Shown: positions 33,120 through 42,141, counted from the first letter of the stretch. The stretch: 48,253 nt of DNA from an uncultured Coriobacteriaceae bacterium (GCA_949298635.1 CASFXG010000012.1:1-48253), one strand, 5' to 3'. Numbers and translations are program-made. Notes: generated from the letters alone by a model not told the origin.

Positions 33120-34498
33120 ATGACATTCATTGGCCGCGCAAAAGAACAGGAAAAGCTCCTGGCCCAGCTTTCCTCCCCCACCCAAAACGCAGCACTCCTC
33201 TATGGCAGACGCCGCGTTGGCAAGAGCGAACTCATCCTCCACACCATGCGGCAGGCGAGCGGCATTCGATCCATCTATTACGAATGCCGTCAGACCACCG
33301 CTGAGAACAACACGAGAAACCTCTCCGAGGTCATCGCGGAGGCCTTCGATATGCCGCCGCTCGCCTTCTCCGACATCGAGGCCGCCCTGCGTTTCGTCTT
33401 CGACCGGGCACTCAGCGAGAAGATCGCGCTCGCCATCGACGAGTATCCCTACCTCCGCGACGTCGTGAAGGGAATGGACAGCATCCTCCAGGTTCTTCTC
33501 GACGAGTATCGCGACCGCTCGCACCTCTCGTCCTCTGCGGGTCGTACGTAGAGGTCATGAAGTCCCTGCTGGAGCGAGACAACCCGCTCTATGGGCGCAT
33601 CGACCTCAAGATCAACCTCCAGCCGATGGACTACTACGAGTCCGCGCAGTTCTATCCGGAGCGTTCCTGCGAGGACAAGGTTCGTCTCTTCAGCGTGTTC
33701 GGCGGCATTCCGTACTACAACCGCCTCATTGACAAGAACGCATCGGTTCGGGAGAACCTCATTCACCTGATTCTCGAGCCGGATGCGCGGCTTGAGGACG
33801 AGGTGCCCTCCTACCTGCTCTCCGAGATCTCAAAGATCGGCAACGCCCACGAGATCTTCTCCGCGCTCGCCGACGGACATGCCCGCTACCGAGACATCCT
33901 GGCTCAGTCACACGTCTCCAGCGGCGCGACGCTGGTCAACGTGCTCAACAGGCTGATTGGAATGCAGCTCGTCCAGCGGCGCTCGCCCATCAACGACCCT
34001 AGCAACAAGAAGCGCACCTCGTACGTCATCTGCGATGGGCTTTCCAAGTTCTACTACCGCTACGTCTTCAGGTACCTGTCGCAGCGCAGCGTCCTTGACC
34101 CCGAGGTCTTCTACGACCGCTACGTGAACGACGACTTTGAGACCCAGTTTGTCCCCCGCGCCTTCGAGGAGGTATGCCGCCAGTACCTCGTACGACAGAA
34201 CCGCACGGGTAATATCGAGCCACCCTTCGACCTGATAGGCACGTATTCCTACGACGATCCGGTGACAAGGACGAACGGAGAGTTCGACGTTGTCACCCGA
34301 GACCCGCTCGGATATGCCTTCTACGAGGCTAAGTTCCGCTCGACGCCCGTCACGCAGCGAATGATCGAGAACGAGGTCGAGCAGGCGCAGCAGACGGGTC
34401 TCATGTGCCACAGGTACGGGTTCTTCTCGCGCTCTGGGTTCGAGGCGCAGGCCGACGAGCACACGGTGCTCATCGAGCTGGAGGATCTGTATCGGTAG
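33120..34498 (+). pseudogene. ATPase_2/DUF234-family ATPase, frameshifted
   Basis: Two frames of one protein of about 460 residues. The first part (33120-about 33525) has FIGRAKEQEKLL, Walker A GRRRVGKSE and Walker B KIALAIDEYPYL. The second part (about 33527-34498) continues LVLCGSYVEVMKSLLERDNPLYGR, with FYYRYVFRYL and a nuclease-like C-terminal DUF234 (EFDVVTRDPLGYAFYEAKFRS). The break is at about 33525-33530 and the first frame ends at a TAG (33549-33551). The run CTCTCGTCCTCT is not an obvious slippery site. Related proteins occur near defence and toxin genes with unclear roles. The second half has an ATG at 33557 but no ribosome site, so a split functional protein is unlikely. Sequencing error must be excluded. 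Confidence 0.8.
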
Positions 34499-34544
34499 GC
34501 GCTGCCATCGGATGCGCGGGTACCCCGTATGTATCTGAGAAAGG

Positions 34545-34573
34545 GGTTGAAACGAACCCGTCCCCAACCAACC
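34545..34573. repeat. CCCGTCCCCAACCAACC repeat, copy 3
   Basis: A copy between the ATPase stop and the stop of the symporter gene, in the convergent space, with no -10 box directly downstream. Confidence 0.8.
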
Positions 34574-34575
34574 CA

Positions 34576-36015
34576 TTACTTATCCCTAAACACCAGCACC
34601 CCGTCGTAATCTGTGTCCTTCGGGCGGCGACGATCGGGGTCGCGGAAGAAGTCCGCAGCAAGCCGGCGGATCACGGGCGAGAGCGCAATCAGCGCGATGA
34701 GGTTGGGGATCGCCATGAGACCGTTGAAGCAGTCGGCGAACTCCCAGACCACGTCGAGGTTGGTCACGCAGCCCGCGAACACCATGGCCACGTAGGCAAC
34801 CTGGTAGACGCGCACGGCAACGCGCGCCGCTGCAGGCGCACGCCGGAAGAGGTACTCGACGCACTTCTCGCCGTAGTAGTACCACGCGATGAGCGTGGCG
34901 AACGCGAAGAGCATGAGGCCCACGGTCACGATGTACTGGCCGCCGGGGATGCTCTGCCCAAAGGCCGCAGAACTCATGGCGCCCTCGGACATCATGGGGT
35001 CGGCGTGCCACAGCCCCGAGGTGATGATCACGAGGCCCGTGATCGTGCACATGACGATGGTGTCGAAGAACAAGAACACCTCGAACGTGCCCCACAGGCC
35101 CTGGCGGGCGGGGTGGTCGGTGTCGGCGGAGGCATGCGCGATGGGTGCCGAGCCCATGCCTGCCTCGTGCGTGAACACGCCGCGCGACATGCCCACGCGG
35201 CATGCGTACATGACCGTGGCGCCCAAGAAACCGCCCGTGGCAGCCGTGCCCGTGAAGGCGTCACGGAAGATATGGGCGATCGCCGCGGGGATCTCGGCGG
35301 CGTTGACCACGAGCACCGCGGCGGCGCCGAGCAGGTAGAAGATGGCCGCGAAGGGCACGAGCTTCTCGGTGATCTGCGCGATGCGGGTGATGCCGCCGAT
35401 GAGGACCAGTCCCGCAAGCAGCGCCACGACGGCGCCGATGACGGGCAGCGGCACGCCGAAGGTGGCGTTCACGCTGCCGGCAAGCGAGTTGGCCTGCACG
35501 CTCGCGCCGATGCCAAAGGACGCGAGGAAGCCGAAGGCAGCAAACAGCATGGCGAGCCAGCCAAGCCCTAAGCCGCGGGAGATGTAGTACATGGGGCCGC
35601 CCACGATCTCGCCGCGCTCGTTGCGCGTGCGGTAGGCCACCGAGAGCGTAACCTCGCAGAACTTGATGACCATGCCGGCCAGCGCGGAGAGCCACAGCCA
35701 GAAAATCGAGCCCGGACCGCCCGTTGCCACCGCGAGCGCCACGCCCACGATGTTGCCGGTGCCGAGCGTGGCCGCGAGCGCGGTGCACACCGCCTGGAAG
35801 GGTGAGATGGTGCCCTCCCCCGCCTCGGACGCGTCGGCGCGCTGGAAGAGCGTCTTGGTGGTGTAGCGCATGACCACGTTGAAGCGCGTGAACACCACGC
35901 CCCGGGTAACGATGAGCAAAAACACGCCAGTCCCCAGCATGAGCACGACCATGGGGACGCCCCACAGCACGTTGGTGTTCAGCGCGGCGATGGCGGACAT
36001 GAAGAGATCGAACAT
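34576..36015 (-). CDS. Alanine/glycine:cation symporter (AGCS family)
   Basis: A 479-residue inner-membrane transporter with about 11 hydrophobic segments. Family signatures include SPFQAVCTALAATLGTGNIVGVALAVATGGPGSIFWLWLSA (about 72-112), GGPMYYISRGLGLGW, and SRGVFTHEAGMGSAPIAHASA (about 275-295). Members import alanine or glycine with sodium; substrate choice cannot be read here. The length is normal and the protein appears intact. GAGAGG precedes the ATG. It is a single gene and a likely resident housekeeping function inside the repeat-rich region. Confidence 0.95.
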   Translation of the reverse strand: MFDLFMSAIAALNTNVLWGVPMVVLMLGTGVFLLIVTRGVVFTRFNVVMRYTTKTLFQRADASEAGEGTISPFQAVCTALAATLGTGNIVGVALAVATGGPGSIFWLWLSALAGMVIKFCEVTLSVAYRTRNERGEIVGGPMYYISRGLGLGWLAMLFAAFGFLASFGIGASVQANSLAGSVNATFGVPLPVIGAVVALLAGLVLIGGITRIAQITEKLVPFAAIFYLLGAAAVLVVNAAEIPAAIAHIFRDAFTGTAATGGFLGATVMYACRVGMSRGVFTHEAGMGSAPIAHASADTDHPARQGLWGTFEVFLFFDTIVMCTITGLVIITSGLWHADPMMSEGAMSSAAFGQSIPGGQYIVTVGLMLFAFATLIAWYYYGEKCVEYLFRRAPAAARVAVRVYQVAYVAMVFAGCVTNLDVVWEFADCFNGLMAIPNLIALIALSPVIRRLAADFFRDPDRRRPKDTDYDGVLVFRDK

Positions 36016-36240
36016 GGAATACCTCTCGTTTGCAGCGCAGAGGGCGCATGAGCAACTTGCTTGAGGGCCTACTTTACACGCTCCGTGTTTCCATCTCGTG
36101 ACGCACCGGCAGCGACCTCGACCCTCGGCTTATGCCGAAAAGCAAACCGGTAGAAGCGCATGAAAAAACGCCCCCGGCAGAACCGGAGGCGGCTAGACAG
36201 CGGGACGCGGCGGCTCGTCCGACCACCTCGTCACGCAGGA

Positions 36241-36268
36241 GGGGCTGAAAAGGGCGCGTCCCCAACCA
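36241..36268. repeat. Diverged CGTCCCCAACC repeat, copy 4
   Basis: GGGGCTGAAAAGGGCGCGTC followed by CCCAACCA; a diverged member, immediately before the stop of the HicB-like gene on the minus strand. Confidence 0.6.
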
Positions 36269-36270
36269 GT

Positions 36271-36726
36271 CTAGGCCTCGCTCACACCTATGAAGACAGA
36301 CCGTTCGTCCGCCCGCTGACCGCGCTCTGCAAGACGGGTGCTAACGGACTCAACCGTAATGCGCGTGTTTCGCCCATCTCTCCACCCCATAAGTGCCCCA
36401 GATGCAAGCATTTGCGTTATGCGAGGACGGCTCACTCCCAGAGCGACCGCGGCCTCGCTTGCGGACATACTTGGAATGGAAGCAAGCGACACCTCTACCC
36501 CAATAAGGACAATGCGCCCGCCGTGCTGCGGCTCATTGCCAAAGGATGGCTCGGGCGGCATGCGCTCCGTCATCAACCACCATTCCGCCTCGCCTTTGAG
36601 CCAGTCGGCAGCCATTTCTGCCGCCTCGGCAAACGTTTCTCCTTGTGTGGCGCCCTCGAGATCGAAGGGGAACGCAAGAACGTATCCCTCGCTTTCAAAA
36701 AGCTCGAATTCTTGCATTACGAACAT
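36271..36726 (-). CDS. HicB-like protein with C-terminal excisionase-type HTH
   Basis: A 151-residue protein. Residues 1-55 match the HicB antitoxin fold (FELFESEGYVLAFPFDLEGATQGETFAEAAEMAADWL). Residues about 85-140 are a MerR/excisionase-like HTH (SMSASEAAVALGVSRPRITQMLASGALMGWRDGRNTRIT). HicB proteins usually neutralise HicA and bind DNA by a smaller domain; no HicA-like gene lies on either side. It may be an orphan antitoxin reused as a regulator. The ATG has GAGAGGAGG. Confidence 0.8.
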   Translation of the reverse strand: MFVMQEFELFESEGYVLAFPFDLEGATQGETFAEAAEMAADWLKGEAEWWLMTERMPPEPSFGNEPQHGGRIVLIGVEVSLASIPSMSASEAAVALGVSRPRITQMLASGALMGWRDGRNTRITVESVSTRLAERGQRADERSVFIGVSEA

Positions 36727-36846
36727 GCCGGCCTCCTCTCGAGTAATTCGGCCATATGTTCTCAGTTGCTTTCAATTTAACTCACTTAAGAGGTTCGCTC
36801 AACTGAGGGCAGAGTCATGCGCGGTTGTTTCAGATACTCCCTGGCG

Positions 36847-37581
36847 TCACTTCCGGCCGCCGCGCGTGCGCACATCTTCGTCCAGCTCATCGCGCCAACC
36901 GCTGAACTCGAGCGACGCGTTGCAGCGCACGGCACGCACCGCCCCGCTCGCCGCGCGATACACCGCGCCCGTGCCGAAGTCGTCGGCGATGTAGGGCACC
37001 GCGCGCTGGCGGTCGATGCCCAGACGGTCTGCCTCCGCCTCCACGTCGATGTTCGCGCCGATGAAGATGAACTCCCAGCCCATCTTGCGGTGACGCTCGA
37101 TGAGTTGCCTCACGCGGGCATAGGTGTACCTGCGGCTCGCGTTCTCCATGCCGTCAGTGGTGATGGCGAAGAGTACCTTCTGAGCCTCGTAGCCCTTCGG
37201 CTGCACGCGCTGCACGAGGTCGATGTGCTCGATGGCGCCGCCCACCGCATCGAGGAGTGCCGTGCATCCGCTGCAGCGGTACTGCTTGCGCGTGAGGCGC
37301 GGCACCTCGTCGATGTCCACGCGGTCGAGCAGCACGCGTGAGTGGTTGTTGAACGTGACGACCGAGACCTTCGCCTCGCCCGGCAGCTCGCGGTTCTCGT
37401 CAATCATGGTGTTGAAGCCGCCGATGGTGTCGTCTTCAAGCCCACCCATGGATCCGCTCACGTCCAGGATGAAGACGAGCTCCGTGCGCTGCGGGCGCTT
37501 ACGGTCGTGCTTGCTGAACTTGGTTGTCTTACCGTTCTTGCCGAAGTTCCCGCTCGTACCATTCTGCTTCTTGCCGTTCAT
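36847..37581 (-). CDS. VWA-domain protein
   Basis: A 244-residue soluble von Willebrand factor A protein. A basic N-terminal tail rich in Lys/Gly/Asn (residues 1-32) precedes the domain. The MIDAS has DVSGSMGG (about 40-47), then T and D in SGCTALLDAVGGAI and ITTDGMENASRRYT. It has no signal or membrane segment and so acts in the cytoplasm, probably as a metal-dependent protein-binding module. The strong AAAGGAGG precedes the ATG. Such stand-alone VWA proteins occur next to stress and ADP-ribose genes; the next gene upstream encodes a macro-domain protein. Partner unknown. Confidence 0.88.
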   Translation of the reverse strand: MNGKKQNGTSGNFGKNGKTTKFSKHDRKRPQRTELVFILDVSGSMGGLEDDTIGGFNTMIDENRELPGEAKVSVVTFNNHSRVLLDRVDIDEVPRLTRKQYRCSGCTALLDAVGGAIEHIDLVQRVQPKGYEAQKVLFAITTDGMENASRRYTYARVRQLIERHRKMGWEFIFIGANIDVEAEADRLGIDRQRAVPYIADDFGTGAVYRAASGAVRAVRCNASLEFSGWRDELDEDVRTRGGRK

Positions 37582-37670
37582 ACGCGCCTCCTTTGGTAGG
37601 TTGATCTGACACGTATAAGGCTACGAATAGCACGGGCAGCATAGGTAAACCGCCAGGCGACATCTTGGAT

Positions 37671-37768
37671 GCCCGCCATCGGGGACGGGGGATATTGGCT
37701 GGGCGGCAGGGAAAGCTAGCGCCAAAATCGTGCCGACCAGCCAATATCCCCCGTCCCCGATGGCGGGC
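37671..37768. repeat. Perfect 32-bp inverted repeat with GGGGACGGGGG core
   Basis: Arms at 37671-37702 and 37737-37768 are exact complements, each with ATCGGGGACGGGGGATATTG in the middle. The loop is 34 nt. It lies between the VWA and macro-domain genes. Its arms match the direct repeats at 41361-41439. It could form a very stable hairpin and may end transcription of the macro-domain gene. Confidence 0.9.
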
Positions 37769-37786
37769 AAGGGCGGGCGCTACCCC

Positions 37787-38932
37787 CTAGAACGAGCCGA
37801 CGAGCGGTTGGTCGTAGGCGAAGAGCGCTTCGTTGAGCTGGTAGATGTCGTAGATGCCGCGCTCCAGGAAGAACCGCACGATCACGTCGAATTTGCTCGT
37901 GCGCGAAAGCGTGAGCCCCGCACGAGAGAGCAGATCCTGCGTCGCAGGCACGTCGAGCTCGAGCGCCATAGCAAGCGCCACCGCCGTAGGCTTCGTCGGC
38001 CGGTACGCGGGATTGCTGCGAATCTTCGAAAACAGCTGGCGGCTCAGGTTTGCGCGATGGTATACCTCGGCATCCGCCAAGCCGCGCTGGTCAATGAGGG
38101 CGAGGAGCGTCTCCGAGAAGCCGGCATCCAGGTGTTCGAGCAAATCGTCCAGCTCCGTGGGAGCGGCACCCGCGGCAGAAACCGGTGCAGCGGCGGCGTA
38201 CGCACGGAGCGCAGCATCGTCTGGAGCGGATTCTTCGGCAACGTCGCCCGTAAACGAGAACGCAGAGAGATCAGCCTTGCGAGCAGCGCTTTCAGCATCT
38301 GCCGTCTCCGGTTTCGCGGCCGCAGGCGCCACGATACCTGCCGCCCAGTGCATCTCCCGCTCAAGCTCCGCTCCGCGCCGGCGCACATGTGGGCTCTGCG
38401 CGACATACTCATCGTCGATGTACTCGCGAATCTCCTGCTCGAGCGCGCTCCCCAACCGCACGGCAGACCGGTCGAAGACCACGAGCGTGACCTCGATGTC
38501 GTCGTGCTTCGCCAAAAACGCCCGCGTCTCCTCGCGCGCCACCGCAAGCGCTGCCTCCGCCGGATACCCATAGATGCCAGCGGAGATAAGCGGGTACGCC
38601 ACCGAGTGTGCGCCGAGTTCCGCCACGCGGGCGAACATGCTCTGGTAGCAGCTGCGCAGCGCGGCTTCTTCGCCGCGGCAGCCGCCGCGCCAGATGGGGC
38701 CCACCGCGTGGACGCACCAGCGCGCGGGCAGGTTGAACGCCGGCGTCGCCACCGCGCCGCCCGTGGGACAGCCGCCGATAGCATCGCACGCTGCGCGCAT
38801 CTGCTCGCGGCCCGCCGCCGCGAAGAGCGCGCCGCACACGCCGCCACCCTCTGCAAGATGCGTGTTCGCGGCATTGACGAGCACGTCCGCATGCACGCGG
38901 GCGATATCGTTCCTCACGATGGAAAACGGCAT
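37787..38932 (-). CDS. Macro-domain protein with C-terminal helical domain
   Basis: A 381-residue protein. The macro domain (about 1-170) has the ADP-ribose-binding loop VNAANTHLAEGGGVCGALF (19-37), VHAVGPIWRGG and YPLISAGIYGYP (second loop). An Ala-rich linker (about 200-265) leads to a conserved helical domain (about 270-381: FSETLLALIDQRGLADAEVYHRANLSRQLFSKIRSN, LALELDVPATQDLLSRAGLTLS, YDIYQLNEALFAYDQPLVGS) that recurs behind many enzyme domains and contains an Xre-like HTH. Macro domains bind or remove ADP-ribose from targets. The ribosome site is GGAAGGAG. A predicted ADP-ribosyltransferase (DUF3990) lies elsewhere in the window, but a functional link is untested. Confidence 0.87.
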   Translation of the reverse strand: MPFSIVRNDIARVHADVLVNAANTHLAEGGGVCGALFAAAGREQMRAACDAIGGCPTGGAVATPAFNLPARWCVHAVGPIWRGGCRGEEAALRSCYQSMFARVAELGAHSVAYPLISAGIYGYPAEAALAVAREETRAFLAKHDDIEVTLVVFDRSAVRLGSALEQEIREYIDDEYVAQSPHVRRRGAELEREMHWAAGIVAPAAAKPETADAESAARKADLSAFSFTGDVAEESAPDDAALRAYAAAAPVSAAGAAPTELDDLLEHLDAGFSETLLALIDQRGLADAEVYHRANLSRQLFSKIRSNPAYRPTKPTAVALAMALELDVPATQDLLSRAGLTLSRTSKFDVIVRFFLERGIYDIYQLNEALFAYDQPLVGSF

Positions 38933-38955
38933 GGCGCGCTCCTTCCGTTGCGAAG

Positions 38956-41122
38956 CTACTTCCCCTTCACCATGGTAAGCGAAATCTTGCCGCGCTCGCG
39001 GTCCACGCGCTCGACCCACACCTGCACGGTGTCGCCCACGGCCACCACATCGCTCGGATGCTTCACGAACCGCGTCGAGAGCTTCGAGATGTGCACGAGG
39101 CCGTCCTGGTGCACGCCCACGTCCACGAACGCGCCGAAGTCCACCACGTTGCGCACGGTGCCGGTGAGCTCCATGCCGGGCTCGAGGTCGTCGATGGAAA
39201 GCGCCTGCTTGCTGAACACGACCTCCGGTGCGTCATCGCGCGGGTCGCGGCCGGGTTTCTTGAGCTCGTCGATGATGTCGAAGAGCGTGAGCAAGCCGCA
39301 GCCCAGCTCGCCCGCGAGCGCGGACACGCTGCCCACGCGGCGCTCGATATCCGGCACGCCGCCGGTGGCCAGGTCCGCCGCCGAAACGCCTGCGCGGCGC
39401 AGCACCTCGCGCGCCACAGCGTAGCTTTCCGGGTGTACCGCCGTCGCGTCGAGCGGATTCGCGCCGCCTGCGATGCGTAGGAACCCCGCCGCGTTCTGGA
39501 ACGCCTTGGGACCGAGCTTCGGCACGTCCAGAAGCTGCTTGCGATCGGTGAACGCGCCATGTTCCTCGCGGTACGCCACGATGTTTCGCGCCACCTGCGG
39601 CGTGATGCCGGAAACGTAGCCCAGGAGGCTCGCGCTCGCCGTGTTCACGTCCACGCCCACGCGGTTCACCACGTCCTCCACCACGTGTCCGAGCGTGCGC
39701 GCAAGCTCCGTCTGGTCAAGATCATGCTGGTACTGGCCTACGCCAATAGACTGCGGCGGGATCTTCACGAGCTCCGCGAGCGGGTCCTGCAATCGCCGTC
39801 CCAGGCTCATGGCGCCGCGCGTGGTCACGTCGAGCTCCGGGTACTCCTGGCTCGCGAGCTCGCTCGCGGAATACACGGAGGCGCCGGCCTCGTTCACGAT
39901 GGTATAGCGCAGCTCGGGTGCCGCCTCCGCGATGAAGCTCGAGACGACCTCCTCCGTCTCGCGGCTCGCCGTGCCGTTGCCGATCACGATGGTGTTGATG
40001 TCGTAGCGCTTCACCAGGCGTGCGAGCTCGCGCTTCGTGCCGGCGACATCTCGGCGCGGCGGCGTGGGGTACACCACGCCGTGGTCGAGCAGCTTGCCCG
40101 TCTCGTCGAGCACCGCCACCTTGCAGCCCGTGCGATACCCCGGGTCGAGCGCGATCACGCGGGCGCCGCGCACCGGGCGAGCTGAAAGCAGGCTCTCCAG
40201 GTTTTTGCCGAAGACCTTGATCGCCTCCGTCTGCGCGCGCACGGTGAGCTTCGCTCGCAGCTCGCGCTCGAGCGAGGGTGCCATGAGGCGCTTGTAGCCG
40301 TCTGCGATGGCGGCGTCGAGCACCGGCGCGAACCCTCCCTGGCGGCGCGGCCAGCGGCGCGCGAGACGCGTGACGGCGGCGTCCGTGTCCACGCCCACGC
40401 GCACACGGAGCTTGCCCTCGCGTTCGCCGCGATCGATGGCGAGGATGCGGTGGTTGGGGATCTTCCGCGCGGGCTCCTCGAAATCGTAATAGGGCTCATA
40501 GGGCGTCTTTTCGTCCGCGTCGACGGCGACGGACACGATCTCGCCCGTGCCCTCCGTGAACGAGCGTAGATCCGCCACATTCTCCGGGTCTTCCGCCACC
40601 GTTTCTGCCACGATGTCCTGCGCGCCCGCGAGCGCTTTCTCCGGCGTGTCGTAGCCGGCCTCCGCCGCTTCGGGCGTCACGAAGGGCGCGGCGGCATCGA
40701 GCGGCGTGCCCTTGGACGTGACCTGCATGATGATCATGTTCGCGAGCGGCTCGAGCCCTGCCTCGCGCGCCTTGCTCGCACGCGTCTGACGCTTCTTGCG
40801 GTAGGGCTTGTAGAGGTCTTCCACGCGCTGGAGCTGCGTGGCGGCACGAATCTCTTCTTCAAGCTCCGGCGTGAGCTTGCCCTGCGCACCGATGAGCAGG
40901 ATAACGTCTTCCTTGCGCTGCTCGAGGTTGCGCAGGTAGGTGAGGCGGTCGTCGAGCGTGCGGAGCGCGACGTCGTCCATGCCGCCCGTCGCCTCCTTGC
41001 GGTAGCGCGCGATGAACGGGATGGTGTTCGATGGTGTTCCCCTCGTCGATGAGCTTGACGGCGGCGTCGACAGCGGCGGGTTTGAGCGAAAGTTCCGCCG
41101 CGAGCGTTGCGATGATATCCAT
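38956..41122 (-). pseudogene. tex: Tex RNA-binding transcription accessory protein, frameshifted by a 10-bp duplication
   Basis: Tex is a conserved protein with an N-terminal helical region, a YqgF-like domain (VIALDPGYRTGCKVAVLD), HhH motifs (DVPKLGPKAFQNAAGF) and a C-terminal S1 domain (GMELTGTVRNVVDFGAFVDVGVHQDGLVHISKLS). The N-terminus starts normally (MDIIATLAAELSLKP...LIDEGNTI) at the ATG at 41122. It then leaves frame at two tandem copies of GATGGTGTTC (41020-41039, plus strand), where one is expected. Removing 10 bp restores GNTIPFIARYRKEATGGMDDV. Downstream, an ATG at 40980 with AAGGAGG upstream could give a 674-residue protein lacking about 44 N-terminal residues. Whether the duplication is real is a read-mapping question. 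Confidence 0.85.
41020..41039. repeat. 10-bp tandem duplication in tex
   Basis: GATGGTGTTC twice in tandem (41020-41029 and 41030-41039). Ten bases is not a multiple of three, so it breaks the reading frame; one copy gives the normal Tex sequence. Confidence 0.9.
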
Positions 41123-41146
41123 AGACGACATGCCTCTCTAACGACA

Positions 41147-41177
41147 ATGTAAAATTACCCCAGCGACATTTTTACAT
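41147..41177. repeat. Palindromic ATGTAAAATTACCCCAG element
   Basis: A 31-nt copy ending CATTTTTACAT, with ATGTAAAA and TTTTACAT as terminal inverted ends. It lies 25 nt upstream of the tex start, so here it is not at a gene end and may be part of a leader or a pure repeat. Confidence 0.75.
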
Positions 41178-41196
41178 CGATAGCCGCGATGCGTGA

Positions 41197-41271
41197 CCGC
41201 TTGGCTGGTTGGCCGCTCGGGCGTTTGGCCGATTGGCTGAGCAGCTGCTTGGCCGCTTGCCGCTCGGCCAT
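41197..41271. repeat. Degenerate TTGGCCG/TTGGCTG repeat tract
   Basis: Irregular copies of TTGGCTGGTTGGCCGCT, TTTGGCCGATTGGCTG and TTGGCCGCTTGCCGCT. No gene is supported on either strand between tex and the RelB-like gene; this tract, the repeats that follow and one promoter fill that space. Confidence 0.55.
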
Positions 41272-41360
41272 CTCGCCGCAGGCGATTTACTTCGAGCCGA
41301 ATAAGGATACCCGCCCACCCGGACAAGGGCAAACCCGCAGGGTGAGGCAGCGAGCCATTG

Positions 41361-41460
41361 CCCGCCATTAGGGACGGGGGTTAATGGCTGGTCATTGGCG
41401 ATCTGTTACCAACCATTGGGGACGGGGGTTATTGGCTGGGGTTATTGACTGGGTTATTAG
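41361..41460. repeat. Two direct copies of the GGGACGGGGG element plus a short tandem tail
   Basis: Units at 41361-41391 and 41409-41439 (48-nt period) match the 37671 arms closely. They are followed by GGGTTATTGACTG and GGGTTATTAG, a 13-nt tandem decay of the unit end. They lie upstream of the RelB/YafQ pair. Confidence 0.75.
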
Positions 41461-41506
41461 CTCGAACGTAACTACGATTACGTATAAATGTATGTGCGAA
41501 TGGTAA

Positions 41507-41520
41507 TATATGCACATATA
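41507..41520 (+). promoter_or_regulatory. Palindrome TATATGCACATATA before the RelB/YafQ pair
   Basis: Perfect 6-bp arms with a 2-nt centre, 22 nt before the antitoxin ATG. A likely operator for the ribbon-helix-helix antitoxin. A TTGACT hexamer near 41444 is too far away to be its -35. Confidence 0.5.
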
Positions 41521-41542
41521 GAACATGTGGATTGGAGCATCC

Positions 41543-41815
41543 ATGGCAACGTCTACGCTCACCATTCGAATCGATGAAAACCTCAAACGCGAAGCGGCTG
41601 AAGTCGCAGAGTACTATGGACTCGATCTCTCGTCCGTGACGCGGGCATTTTACAAACAGATGGCGAATACGCACCGCATTCCCCTCACGTTCGCTCCCGA
41701 GGAACCGAATGCCGCCAGCGCTGCCGCAATCGCCGAGGGTGACGCTTTCCTCGCCTCTGGCAAGGAGGGTCGCTTCGCCAACGGGCACGACCTCATTGAA
41801 GCGGCGATGTCCTGA
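41543..41815 (+). CDS. RelB/DinJ-family antitoxin
   Basis: A 90-residue antitoxin with a DinJ-type ribbon-helix-helix (TLTIRIDENLKREAAEVAEYYGLDLSSVTRAFYKQMA, residues 5-41) and an Ala/Glu-rich C-terminal toxin-binding tail. ATG at 41543 has TTGGAGC upstream; an upstream in-frame ATG at 41525 lacks one. The stop TGA shares its A with the toxin start. Confidence 0.88.
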   Translation: MATSTLTIRIDENLKREAAEVAEYYGLDLSSVTRAFYKQMANTHRIPLTFAPEEPNAASAAAIAEGDAFLASGKEGRFANGHDLIEAAMS

Positions 41816-42114
41816 TGTCGCGTCTCACTGCTGATTTCTCGGCAGCATTCCAACGTGACCTTAAGAAGAAAGCGAAGCGCAGAGGCTGGGATCTTTCAGA
41901 GCTCGAAAACGTCATCGACCTCGTTATTGAAAATACTCCGGAATCTCTTGAACTCTTGCGCCGCCGGCATAACATGCACGCCCTAATAGGCAACTGGAAG
42001 GGTCGCAATGAGTGCCATGTCGCCAATGCCGGAGATTGGCTCGTTATCTGGTCGTCGAACGATACGGTTGCTTTCTTCGAGAGAACCGAAAGCCATGATG
42101 AGCTGTTCAAATGA
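41815..42114 (+). CDS. YafQ/RelE-family mRNA-cleaving toxin
   Basis: A 99-residue toxin starting SRLTADFSAAFQRDLKKKAKRRGWD. ALIGNWKGRNECHVANAGDWLVIWSS and a C-terminal FFERTESHDELF are conserved, with the His where YafQ has its catalytic His87. YafQ cuts mRNA on the ribosome. It overlaps the antitoxin stop by one base. A CGTCCCC repeat starts over its last codons. Confidence 0.9.
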   Translation: MSRLTADFSAAFQRDLKKKAKRRGWDLSELENVIDLVIENTPESLELLRRRHNMHALIGNWKGRNECHVANAGDWLVIWSSNDTVAFFERTESHDELFK

Positions 42115-42141
42115 ACCCGTCCCCAATGACTCACGTATAAT
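42105..42141 (+). promoter_or_regulatory. Repeat-associated promoter of the 42175 lipoprotein gene
   Basis: A short GAACCCGTCCCCAA repeat copy (42113-42126) overlaps the toxin stop and is followed by a perfect TATAAT (42136-42141). Transcription would begin near 42148, 27 nt before the chosen ATG at 42175. The -35 lies within the repeat and is weak. Confidence 0.6.

Noticed and set aside
33525..33535. Programmed ribosomal frameshift in the ATPase gene
   Set aside because: The CTCTCGTCCTCT run is not a known slippery heptamer and no stimulatory structure is evident; mutation or error is simpler.
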